From Verrucomicrobiales bacterium (GTDB lineage: Bacteria > Verrucomicrobiota > Verrucomicrobiia > Limisphaerales > JAFMIX01): 5,715 nt of DNA. The notes under the pieces were generated by a model that had not been told where the DNA came from, did not search any database, and saw nothing but the letters and a program-made list of their open reading frames with translations. Made by a program: the position numbers and the translations under genes. Location of the stretch: NCBI GenBank assembly GCA_017853785.1, contig JAFMIX010000151.1:1-5715 (forward strand), given 5' to 3'. Within the stretch, counting starts at the first letter, position 1, and each line of letters starts with the position of its first letter. Shown here piece after piece: positions 1-5,715 of the stretch.

Positions 1-1
1 C

Positions 2-2311
2 ATTTGCTGGTTGCTCGCGGCGTCCGCCCACGCGACGGAGCTGAACATTGCCAACGAAACTTTGTCTCTCTCCTACGACGACCAAAAGGCGCGATTTTCC
101 GCCCGTCACGGGGACGATGCGCCGTTTCTGGTCGGCGGCGAGTTGGAGGGCAAGCCCGTCAGTGCCAAAACCGCCGCGGCCAAAGACCCGGTGTTCGGCA
201 CCGGCAAGTGCATCCGCGTGGCGCTGGTTGATGGCAGCGCGTATTCGCTGGAACTTTACCCGAAGCTGCCGTTTGTTTTCGTCCGAAGGACACAAGCGAA
301 TCCGGGCCGGGAGACGGCCGTGTTCGCGAGCATCCCGATGACCCGTTTCCACTTGAATCTCGGCAAGCCTGCCGCCGCGTTGCGCACGCAAGGCACGGCC
401 GGTCTCACCGCCCCGGACAAGCATCCGGGCAGTTATCTGTTCCTCACCCTCGCCGATCCCGCCACGCGGCACAGTGTGGTCGCGGGCTGGCTGACGCATG
501 ACCGTGGCAGTGGTGTTTTGTTTTCCGAGGTGCAGAATGACGCGGTCGTTTTCCGCGCGCGGCAGGATTACGGCCAGCTCCGCGTCGCCCCCGGGAAATC
601 AGCCGCGCTGGAGACGCTGGTCCTCGGTTACTTCGCCGACGGCCGGCTGGGCGAGGAACAATTCGCCGACGCCATTGCCCGCCATTATCGAATTCATCTG
701 CCGCCGCAAGTGGACGGCTATTGCACGTGGTATTCGGATGTGCACGACCGTGCCGGGGACGAGAAATCCATCGTGGAACTTGCCCGCTACGCCGCGCGCG
801 AACTCATGCCGTTCGGTTTTTCCTTCGTGCAGATTGACGACGAGTGGCAGGACGGAATCAAGACCAACGGCCCGGCGCGCGGCTTTGACCGCGTGCGGCC
901 CGACGGCCCGTATCCCGGCGGCATGAAGCCCGTGGCCGACCAGTTCAAGAAACTGGGACTGACTGCCGGCATCTGGTTCATGCCGTTTGCCCGCAATCAT
1001 CAAGATCCGGAATACGCCGGCCGCCAGGACTGGTTCGTGAAGCGCACGGATGGTTCGCCTTACGAAACCAAGTGGGGCGGCACGTCGCTCGACCTCACCC
1101 GGCCGGAAGTGCGCGCGCATCTGCAGCAGCTCGTTCAAACCATCCACGGCTGGGGCTACGATTATTTCAAGATGGACGGCTTGTGGACCGGCTCGGCCAC
1201 CGAACAGATTTACGTCAACGACGGCTACAAGGAGGATCACATGGGCAACTACCAGCCCTTCCACGATCCCAACGTGACGAGCATCGAGATGATGCGCTCG
1301 GGATTGAAGCTGGTTCGCAACGCGGCGGGCAAAGACGTCTTCCTTTCCGGCTGCAACCTCAGCCAAAACATGCGGAGCTTGAGCGGATCGATCGGACTGG
1401 TGGACTCGATGCGCATCGGGCCGGACAACCTGGAGCGCTGGGCGTCGTGGCGGGAGGAGATTGCCGAGAACCGCTGCGGCTCGCTCGTCACCGGGCCGAT
1501 TCGCGGCACGCGGCTTTATTTCCTGAACCGCCGCGTATGGCATAACGATCCCGATCCCAATTATGTGCGGGCCTCGATGCCGCTGGAACAGGCGCGCTTG
1601 ATCGCCTCGTGGGTGGGCTTGAGCGGGCAGTTCAATTTGAACAGCGACTGGATTCCCGCGCTGCCGCCGGAACGGCTGGACATCCTCAAGCGCACGATGC
1701 CCGCCCATCAAGCGGTCGCGCGGCCCGTGGATTATTTCGACACCCCCATGCCGTCCATCTGGCTGGTCAGCGATCACGATGCCGCACCGCAGCGGCAGGT
1801 GCTCGGCCTGTTCAACTGGGAATCAACCAATCGCGTGATCAGCTACGATGCCGCCAAGGCCGGCCTCGACGCGGCGCAAACGTATGCTGCGTTCGATTTC
1901 TGGAGCGGCACGCCGCTGCCGTCGTTCAAAGGCGCATTTGCTTTTGAAGTCCCCGCGACGGCCTGTCGCGTCATTGCGATTCGTCCGGTGAGTGATCATC
2001 CGCAAATCCTCTCCACTTCGCGCCACGTCACGCAGGGCATGATGGATGTGCTGGAGGAAAAATGGGTTTCCGCCAGCCGCACTCTGTCGGGCAAAAGCCA
2101 CGTCGTGGGCGGCGACCCGATGGAACTGCGCATCACCATCGGCGCGGCGGACAAGGCTTACCGGGCAAAAGGAATCGAGCTTACAGGGGCGGACGCGCGG
2201 GCTGGCGCGGTCGCGAGCCTTGCGCGGGAGGACGGCCTGTTGCGCGCGAGGATCGTGTCCCCGGCCAGCCGCGACATTCGATGGACGATCCAGTTTGAGA
2301 AGGCGCCATGA
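2..2311 (+). CDS. Exported alpha-galactosidase-like glycoside hydrolase, clan GH-D (GH36-like), 5'-truncated by the window
   Basis: Probably removes terminal alpha-galactosyl (or related) residues from a glycan outside the cytoplasm. The frame is open to the window edge. The first codons read ICWLLAASAHA then TELN, the hydrophobic end of a signal peptide with an AHA cleavage site, so the true start lies upstream and TTG at 11 is not a convincing start. Residues below count codon 11-13 as 1. A beta-rich N-terminal domain (about 10-225) is followed by a barrel beginning CTWYSDV (from C238). IDDEW (D276-D277) is the usual substrate-binding strand. YFKMDGLW supplies the probable nucleophile D389, and MRIGPDN the probable acid/base D472. 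A beta C-terminal part includes the segment STSRHVTQG typical of such bacterial proteins. Both catalytic Asp are present, so it looks active. The sulfatase starts 130 bp downstream. Galactose specificity is inferred; other clan GH-D activities are possible. Confidence 0.85.
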   Translation: MCWLLAASAHATELNIANETLSLSYDDQKARFSARHGDDAPFLVGGELEGKPVSAKTAAAKDPVFGTGKCIRVALVDGSAYSLELYPKLPFVFVRRTQANPGRETAVFASIPMTRFHLNLGKPAAALRTQGTAGLTAPDKHPGSYLFLTLADPATRHSVVAGWLTHDRGSGVLFSEVQNDAVVFRARQDYGQLRVAPGKSAALETLVLGYFADGRLGEEQFADAIARHYRIHLPPQVDGYCTWYSDVHDRAGDEKSIVELARYAARELMPFGFSFVQIDDEWQDGIKTNGPARGFDRVRPDGPYPGGMKPVADQFKKLGLTAGIWFMPFARNHQDPEYAGRQDWFVKRTDGSPYETKWGGTSLDLTRPEVRAHLQQLVQTIHGWGYDYFKMDGLWTGSATEQIYVNDGYKEDHMGNYQPFHDPNVTSIEMMRSGLKLVRNAAGKDVFLSGCNLSQNMRSLSGSIGLVDSMRIGPDNLERWASWREEIAENRCGSLVTGPIRGTRLYFLNRRVWHNDPDPNYVRASMPLEQARLIASWVGLSGQFNLNSDWIPALPPERLDILKRTMPAHQAVARPVDYFDTPMPSIWLVSDHDAAPQRQVLGLFNWESTNRVISYDAAKAGLDAAQTYAAFDFWSGTPLPSFKGAFAFEVPATACRVIAIRPVSDHPQILSTSRHVTQGMMDVLEEKWVSASRTLSGKSHVVGGDPMELRITIGAADKAYRAKGIELTGADARAGAVASLAREDGLLRARIVSPASRDIRWTIQFEKAP

Positions 2312-2441
2312 CAGCATCCCGGCGCTCTGTGTAAACTTGTCCAAATGGATCCATCGAAAACGACCAGCAAACAACCCGTGAATCTGCGGACGCCATTCGT
2401 GCGGATTTGCGTGTGGACCGGAAACTGAATTTTGAATCACC

Positions 2442-3899
2442 ATGAAAACGTCCCACTTGAAACATCAAATTGAGAACGACACGCCGGGCTGTTTCCGGGC
2501 GATGGGCTGGAGCAGTCTGCTCGCCGTTGGCCTGTTCGCGATGACGGTCGCCGGATTTGCCGCGCCAGCGACACCGGCGAAGCCAAACATTCTTTTCATC
2601 CTGGCCGATGACTGGGGCTGGGGCGATCTGGGCTGCCACGGTCATCCGTATGTCAAGACGCCCCACCTTGACCGTCTGGCCGCGCAGGGGACGGACTTCC
2701 AGCGTTTCAGCGTCGCCAGCGGAGTGTGTTCGCCCAGCCGCACGGCGATCATGACGGGGCAGTTCCCGGCGCGCTACCGCATCGACGGGCATTTTGCGTG
2801 GGTTGAGCAAAATCAAAAGCGGAACATGCCCGACTGGTTGAGCACCAACGCGCCGAGCCTGCCGCGTTTTTTGCAGCAGGCCGGCTACGCCACGGCGCAT
2901 TACGGCAAATGGCATCTCGCCAACGACATGATTCCCGATTCGCCCTTGCCGCGTGCATACGGCTATGACGATTACGCCGCGTTTAATTGTGCCGGAGAGC
3001 AGATGCCGGTTCACGAGGATGCGAAGCACGCCATTGCGTTCATTGAAAAATGTCACGCGCAAGGGAAGCCGTTTTTCATCAACCTCTGGATTCACGAGCC
3101 GCACACGCCGTTTCATGTCGTGCCCAAGTATCGCCAGCGGTTTCCCGGCCTGCCGGAAGCCGACAACATCTACGCGGCAGTCCTCTCGCACGCGGACGAC
3201 CGGATCGGCGAGGTGCTCGACACGCTGGACCGCCTGAAGCTGGCCGACAACACCCTGGTGATCTTCACTTCGGACAACGGCCCGGCGCGGGCCGCGAAGC
3301 CGACCCCGCTCGAATTGTCGTATGACACCGCCACGGGCGCGGGTTATGAAATCGGCGCTTCCAAGGGCATTACGGGCGGAAGAAAAGGCTACAAGGCTGC
3401 CTTGTTTGAAGGTGGGATCGGCGTGCCGTTCCTTGCCCGCTGGCCAGGCAAAATTGCGGCGGGGAAAGTGGACAACCAGTCGCTCATCTCTGCCGTGGAT
3501 TTGCTGCCGACATTTTGCGAGGCGGCCGGTGTCAAATTGCCCGCCTCCTACCAGCCGGATGGCGTGAGTCAGCTGGCGACGTTTGGGGGGCGCGTCTATC
3601 CCAGCCGCACAAAACCGTTGTTTTGGAAATTCGATTCCCACTGGCCGCCGCCCGCAAACGCCCCGTATCACTGGGCTTCCTACGTGGTCGAAGATCAAGC
3701 CTGGAAGTTGCTCGTCAACAAGGATGGCAGCCACTGTGAGCTTTATGACTTGGAAGCCGATCCGCTGGAGGTCAATGACTTGTCGAAGAGCAAGCCCGAA
3801 GTGGTAGGCCAGCTGTCGGCAAAACTGAAGGACTGGCAGGCGACGCTGCCGGCCACGCCGGATACCAATTGCTATTCCTCATTGCGCGCTAAGCCCTGA
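2442..3899 (+). CDS. Secreted type I (formylglycine-dependent) sulfatase, arylsulfatase A / GalNAc-6-sulfatase-like
   Basis: Hydrolyses sulfate esters, probably on a glycan, after export. The product is 485 aa, normal for the family. An N-terminal segment with hydrophobic core LLAVGLFAMTVAGFA ends near AA-P, an Sec signal peptide; mature sequence starts around residue 42-45. Visible sites: ADD metal ligands D56-D57; CSPSR at 96-100, whose Cys96 becomes formylglycine; YGKWH with K156 and H158; HEPH with H218 and H221; TSDN with D278-N279; and a lysine, K318, five residues before EGG. The C-terminal part (WKLLVN...ELYDLEADP) is the usual small subdomain. ATG 2442 has no Shine-Dalgarno; Met21 (2502) would give a shorter signal peptide without positive charge, so the first ATG is preferred. 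The usual Arg in EGGIRVP is Gly327 here. It follows the glycosidase by 130 bp and may be co-transcribed. Substrate cannot be read from the sequence. Confidence 0.93.
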   Translation: MKTSHLKHQIENDTPGCFRAMGWSSLLAVGLFAMTVAGFAAPATPAKPNILFILADDWGWGDLGCHGHPYVKTPHLDRLAAQGTDFQRFSVASGVCSPSRTAIMTGQFPARYRIDGHFAWVEQNQKRNMPDWLSTNAPSLPRFLQQAGYATAHYGKWHLANDMIPDSPLPRAYGYDDYAAFNCAGEQMPVHEDAKHAIAFIEKCHAQGKPFFINLWIHEPHTPFHVVPKYRQRFPGLPEADNIYAAVLSHADDRIGEVLDTLDRLKLADNTLVIFTSDNGPARAAKPTPLELSYDTATGAGYEIGASKGITGGRKGYKAALFEGGIGVPFLARWPGKIAAGKVDNQSLISAVDLLPTFCEAAGVKLPASYQPDGVSQLATFGGRVYPSRTKPLFWKFDSHWPPPANAPYHWASYVVEDQAWKLLVNKDGSHCELYDLEADPLEVNDLSKSKPEVVGQLSAKLKDWQATLPATPDTNCYSSLRAKP

Positions 3900-3976
3900 C
3901 CTGAAGCCGTCAGAATGACATTCAGTCTGGAGTAAGCGCAAATCGCCCCACCGTTGCCATGGGACCAAATCCGGTT

Positions 3977-3993
3977 CACCCTGTGTTACGGGG
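3977..3993 (+). repeat. Hairpin motif copy A (CACCCTGT-GTT-ACGGGG) in the pseudopilin leader
   Basis: CCCTGT (3979-3984) can pair with ACGGGG (3988-3993) across a 3-nt loop with one T-G wobble. An alternative fold pairs CACCC with GGGTG (3993-3997), leaving a 2-nt bulge. The same motif recurs at 5120-5137 in the same orientation. It lies about 50 bp upstream of the pseudopilin ATG, in the 145-bp gap after the sulfatase. The gap also holds a small GAATG-A-CATTC inverted repeat (3913-3923), an AGGAG (4014-4018) that is too far from the ATG to act as its ribosome site, and a weak -10-like TAATAT (4019-4024). Function unknown: dispersed repeat, regulatory hairpin or terminator-like element are all possible. 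There is no T-run after the stem. Confidence 0.55.
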
Positions 3994-4044
3994 GGTGTAG
4001 TCCGGCACGCCGCAGGAGTAATATTTTCAACAACCCAAGCGTCT

Positions 4045-4857
4045 ATGAAAACCGTTTCCTCGCGGCGATCCCTCAAGGCGGGAGCTTTCACCCTCATCGA
4101 ACTCCTGGTGGTCATCGCCATCATCGCCATCCTTGCGGCGCTCCTCCTGCCGGCACTGGGCAAGGCAAAGCTCAAGGCCACCATGGCGGCCTGCCATAAC
4201 AACCAGAGACAACTTGGCCTCGCCTGGGTGATGTATGCAGGCGACAACGAGGACCAGATGCTTCCCTATCGCAACGGCGGCGTCACCTACAATGGCGCCG
4301 GCATCTATCCGGCCACCCCCATTGCCGCAGGCACCAGCACCGCCGCGGCCGAGCAGCAGACGATCGACCAATTGAAGCTCTCGCCTCTATTCCAATATGC
4401 CAATAGTCCGGGCGTCTATCGTTGTCCGGGCGATCTGCGCTACCGTAAACTTGCGGTCGGCGCCGGTTGGGCCTATGTGAGCTACTCCCGCGCCGACGGA
4501 ATGAACGGTAGTGGCGCCAGCGTCTTCAAGAAGCTGACGCAGGTGACGCCGGCCTCGCTGTCGATGGTCTTTATCGAAGAGTCCGATCCGCGCGGCCTGA
4601 ATTCCGGCACCTGGTTGATTCGGCAAAGCGGGTGGGTGGATCCTTTTGCCATCTTTCACGGAGTGGTCAGCACCTTCTCGTTTGCCGATGGGCATGTTGA
4701 ATCGCATCGCTGGCTCGATGCCGGAACCATCAAGGCCGCCACTGACTCGGCGAACGGAAAATCCAGCTTCTTCTGGCCCGGCGGAACCAAGAGCAACCCG
4801 GATTTCGTGTGGGCCTGGGACCACTACCGGTTTCCCGATTGGACCGCTCTGCCCTGA
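4045..4857 (+). CDS. Prepilin-type N-terminal cleavage/methylation, H-X9-DG pseudopilin
   Basis: A 270-aa protein of the type II secretion / type IV pilus-like pseudopilin class. A short basic leader (KTVSSRRSLKAGA) is followed by FTLIELLVVIAIIAILAALL. Phe15 would be residue 1 after prepilin peptidase cleavage, with the conserved Glu at +5 (E19), and the hydrophobic helix anchors the protein in the inner membrane and packs it into a pseudopilus. The residue before the cut is Ala14, not the canonical Gly (Gly13 is one further back). The periplasmic domain has C50 and C127 (the latter in YRCPGD) placed as in the Verrucomicrobiota/Planctomycetota families, and a perfect H-X9-DG signature: H205, nine residues, D215-G216. 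It is not a complete secretion operon: no ATPase, secretin or peptidase is nearby. ATG 4045 fits the leader length and no Shine-Dalgarno precedes it. Position after a sulfatase and glycosidase suggests, but does not prove, a link with export or surface handling of such enzymes. Confidence 0.93.
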   Translation: MKTVSSRRSLKAGAFTLIELLVVIAIIAILAALLLPALGKAKLKATMAACHNNQRQLGLAWVMYAGDNEDQMLPYRNGGVTYNGAGIYPATPIAAGTSTAAAEQQTIDQLKLSPLFQYANSPGVYRCPGDLRYRKLAVGAGWAYVSYSRADGMNGSGASVFKKLTQVTPASLSMVFIEESDPRGLNSGTWLIRQSGWVDPFAIFHGVVSTFSFADGHVESHRWLDAGTIKAATDSANGKSSFFWPGGTKSNPDFVWAWDHYRFPDWTALP

Positions 4858-5107
4858 GTCTGCCTCCTCCCGGGTGGCTGCCCCACCACCAATGCACCTG
4901 GGACAATCCGGAGTGCTCGATCAGGAAGCCAGGCATTGTCCGCCGGGGTGAATTCACCTCGCCCATAAGAGCAAAGCCAATCCGGGAACCATCAAAAAAT
5001 GACTCGATATGGCAATCCCGGTTGCGTGCGACGTCCGGCCACCTTTCCGTGCCCGTTGCTTCGCTTCGCTTCCCGAGTCGCCGCAGTGCTGAAAATTCAA
5101 TTTAGCG
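4858..5107. other. Gene-free stretch with two inverted repeats, downstream of the pseudopilin
   Basis: No reading frame here resembles a known protein. Sixteen bases after the pseudopilin stop, GGTGG (4873-4877) and CCACC (4883-4887) form a 5-bp stem with a 5-nt loop. GGACAAT (4901-4907) and ATTGTCC (4935-4941) form a perfect 7-bp inverted repeat with a 27-nt loop. Neither is followed by a T-run, so they are at best weak or factor-dependent terminator candidates. AATCCGG occurs at 4905-4911 and 4979-4985 and also upstream of the pseudopilin at 3968-3974. A 51-codon ATG frame (4999-5154) crosses the hairpins but has no recognisable content. Confidence 0.4.
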
Positions 5108-5138
5108 GGCAGTCTGCCACACCCTGTTTTTACGGGGT
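5108..5138 (+). repeat. Hairpin motif copy B (CACCCTGT-TTTT-ACGGGGT) with an adjoining stem-loop
   Basis: ACCCTGT (5121-5127) pairs with ACGGGGT (5132-5138) across a TTTT loop, seven pairs with one wobble. The 18-bp unit 5120-5137 matches copy A at 3977-3993 apart from the loop and one indel. Just before it, GGCAG-T-CTGCC (5108-5118) is a perfect 5-bp inverted repeat. A third perfect 7-bp stem, CACGCTC/GAGCGTG, follows at 5164-5170 and 5180-5186. The element lies at the left edge of the broken sulfatase, so it may mark a rearrangement point or be a structured RNA element. Confidence 0.5.
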
Positions 5139-5140
5139 TC

Positions 5141-5511
5141 CAACTGAACAGTGAGCTAAACACCACGCTCTCGGAATTGGAGCGTGAAGTCGGCCCGCCG
5201 TATGCCACTCCCGACGCCACGGCGAAACTCGGCCCGGGCGAAGTGAACCGTCCGTTGCCTTGGAGTGAACTGACCGAGAAACGACGCCGTTTTCAAGCCA
5301 CCAAGATGGCCATTCGCGCCGCGATGGTTGATTGGATGGATCATGAGATCGGCCGGGTCATCGCGCAGCTCAAGGTAATGGGCGCGTTAGAGAGCACTCT
5401 CATCCTCTTCACTTCCGACAACGGGGGCCCAAACTGGCCAATGGCGCACCGGACTTCGAGGACATGACCTCCGACCAGCGGCTGGCTTACGACTTGAATC
5501 GCCTCAGATAA
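5141..5511 (+). pseudogene. Remnant of a second type I sulfatase, N-terminally truncated and frameshifted
   Basis: The frame has been open since 5093 (stop TGA at 5090-5092), and sulfatase-like sequence is recognisable from about 5180. It reads through LPWSELTEKRRRF, KMAIRAAMVDWMDHEIGRV and LILFTSDNGGP. This is the middle of the catalytic domain ending in the DN metal ligands, around 5418-5423. The N-terminal half with the DD ligands and CxPSR is absent, and no start codon or signal peptide is visible. This frame stops at TGA 5465-5467. In the next frame, open across DNGG, the reading continues to TAA 5509-5511 and ends MTSDQRLAYDLNRLR, which looks like real protein sequence of unidentified family. 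The simplest reading is a decayed gene with an internal deletion or frameshift, or a fusion of two gene ends. It is not a copy of the intact sulfatase upstream: only motif-level similarity is seen (DNGG here, DNGP there). The left boundary is uncertain. Confidence 0.8.
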
Positions 5512-5519
5512 GGCAAAGG

Positions 5520-5583
5520 TGTGCAGTAAACTGTGCAGTTGGCAGGTAGAGGGATAGTGCCTGATAGTAGTTGGAAAGTTCCA
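5520..5583. promoter_or_regulatory. Cluster of short direct repeats and a palindrome; possible operator
   Basis: TGTGCAGT occurs at 5520-5527 and 5532-5539, a 12-bp period. GATAGT occurs at 5553-5558 and 5563-5568, a 10-bp period. TGGAA-AG-TTCCA (5572-5583) is a perfect 5-bp inverted repeat. They lie in an AT-richer gap between the pseudogene and a possible ORF at 5625, where a regulator site would be expected. Nothing identifies a regulator, and no convincing -35/-10 pair is visible; TTGTTT at 5591 and TCTAAA at 5612 are spaced too closely (15 bp). Confidence 0.25.
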
Positions 5584-5624
5584 GAAAGTATTGTTTTGCT
5601 TGGAAGGACGCTCTAAATACCCCA

Positions 5625-5715
5625 ATGAAATTGAAGGTTTTGTGTGCCGAGTCCTACCTTTGGAGCCAACTTAGACGCTTGAGCGTCAGCGAGTTGCTCA
5701 AGTTGGACGGGCCAC
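5625..5715 (+). CDS. Possible start of an unidentified ORF, truncated by the window end
   Basis: ATG 5625 opens a frame that stays open for 30 codons to the window edge, beginning MKLKVLCAESYLWSQLRR and continuing LSVSELLKLDGP. It is not recognised. No Shine-Dalgarno precedes it, which is also true of the solid genes here. Against it: most of its Leu codons are TTG, unlike the CTG/CTC-rich genes upstream, and half of it lies inside an imperfect palindrome. It may be a real gene of different origin or simply non-coding repeat DNA. Confidence 0.25.
   Translation, partial: MKLKVLCAESYLWSQLRRLSVSELLKLDGP
5664..5708. repeat. Imperfect palindrome at the window end
   Basis: CCAACTT (5666-5672) and AAGTTGG (5700-5706) are perfect inverted repeats. 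Nested inside, CTTGAGC (5678-5684) pairs with GCTCAAG (5696-5702), and GACGCT-TG-AGCGTC (5674-5687) is a third symmetric element. The left arm equals the complement of GCTCAAGTTGG with an 8-nt interruption. Such density suggests a dispersed palindromic repeat or the end of a mobile element rather than ordinary coding DNA. The boundary cannot be fixed because the window ends 7 bp further on. Confidence 0.45.

Noticed and set aside
599..1777. 392-codon open frame on the - strand across the glycosidase
   Set aside because: It is antisense to a well-supported enzyme with catalytic motifs, has no recognisable domain, and long antisense frames are common opposite GC-rich genes.
2345..2428. 27-codon ATG frame and the 10-bp palindrome ATGGATCCAT (2345-2354) between the glycosidase and sulfatase
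   Set aside because: Too short and without ribosome site or recognisable peptide; a single 10-bp palindrome is weak evidence for an operator, and no promoter pair is visible beside it.
2181..3734. 517-codon open frame on the - strand across the sulfatase
   Set aside because: It shadows a sulfatase whose active-site motifs are all intact; the antisense translation is rich in Arg, Val and Gly without domain signals.
4873..4941. Rho-independent terminator after the pseudopilin
   Set aside because: Inverted repeats are present, but neither is followed by a T-rich run and one has a 27-nt loop, so the call is not supported.
4999..5154. 51-codon ATG frame downstream of the pseudopilin
   Set aside because: No recognisable sequence, no ribosome site, and it runs through the hairpin cluster; likely chance.
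5664..5708. Integron attC site
   Set aside because: GTTGGAC (5702-5708) fits GTTRRRY, but the partner AGCCAAC breaks RYYYAAC, the inner stems are asymmetric unlike an attC, the site is short, and no integrase or cassette array is present.

Overview
The window reads as a GC-rich bacterial chromosome segment, most likely from the Verrucomicrobiota (Limisphaerales/Pedosphaera-like) or a close PVC relative. Three things suggest this: a short 'prepilin-type N-terminal / H-X9-DG' pseudopilin of the kind hugely expanded in Verrucomicrobiota, Lentisphaerota and Planctomycetota; a secreted type I sulfatase next to a glycoside hydrolase; and start codons without Shine-Dalgarno sequences. The taxonomic call is an inference from protein style, not from a marker gene.

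Layout, all supported genes on the + strand. (1) 2-2311: an exported alpha-galactosidase-like enzyme of glycoside hydrolase clan GH-D (GH36-like). Its 5' end lies outside the window, which opens inside the signal peptide. (2) 2442-3899: a complete secreted type I sulfatase with the CSPSR formylglycine motif. (3) 4045-4857: a complete type II secretion / type IV pilus-like pseudopilin with an H-X9-DG motif. (4) 4858-5140: no gene seen, but several inverted repeats. (5) About 5141-5511: remnant of a second, different sulfatase, without its N-terminal half and formylglycine site and frameshifted just after the DNGG metal motif. (6) 5512-5715: AT-richer DNA with short tandem direct repeats, a palindrome, and possibly the first 30 codons of another ORF that overlaps a strong imperfect palindrome and runs off the window.

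Genes 1 and 2 make biological sense as a pair. An exported exo-glycosidase and an exported sulfatase, 130 bp apart and co-oriented, would remove sulfate and terminal galactose (or a related sugar) from a sulfated glycan outside the cytoplasm. The pseudopilin may belong to a secretion or surface apparatus used with such enzymes, but co-function is inferred only from position.

The least explained signal is a hairpin-forming motif, CACCCTGT-(3-4 nt)-ACGGGG. It occurs twice in direct orientation, at 3977-3993 and 5120-5137, only in non-coding DNA, and brackets the pseudopilin gene. The downstream copy lies directly at the left edge of the broken sulfatase, inside a run of three stem-loops. It could be a dispersed repeat, a cassette boundary or a regulatory hairpin; the window alone cannot decide. 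No CRISPR array, tRNA, rRNA, transposase or integrase was found.
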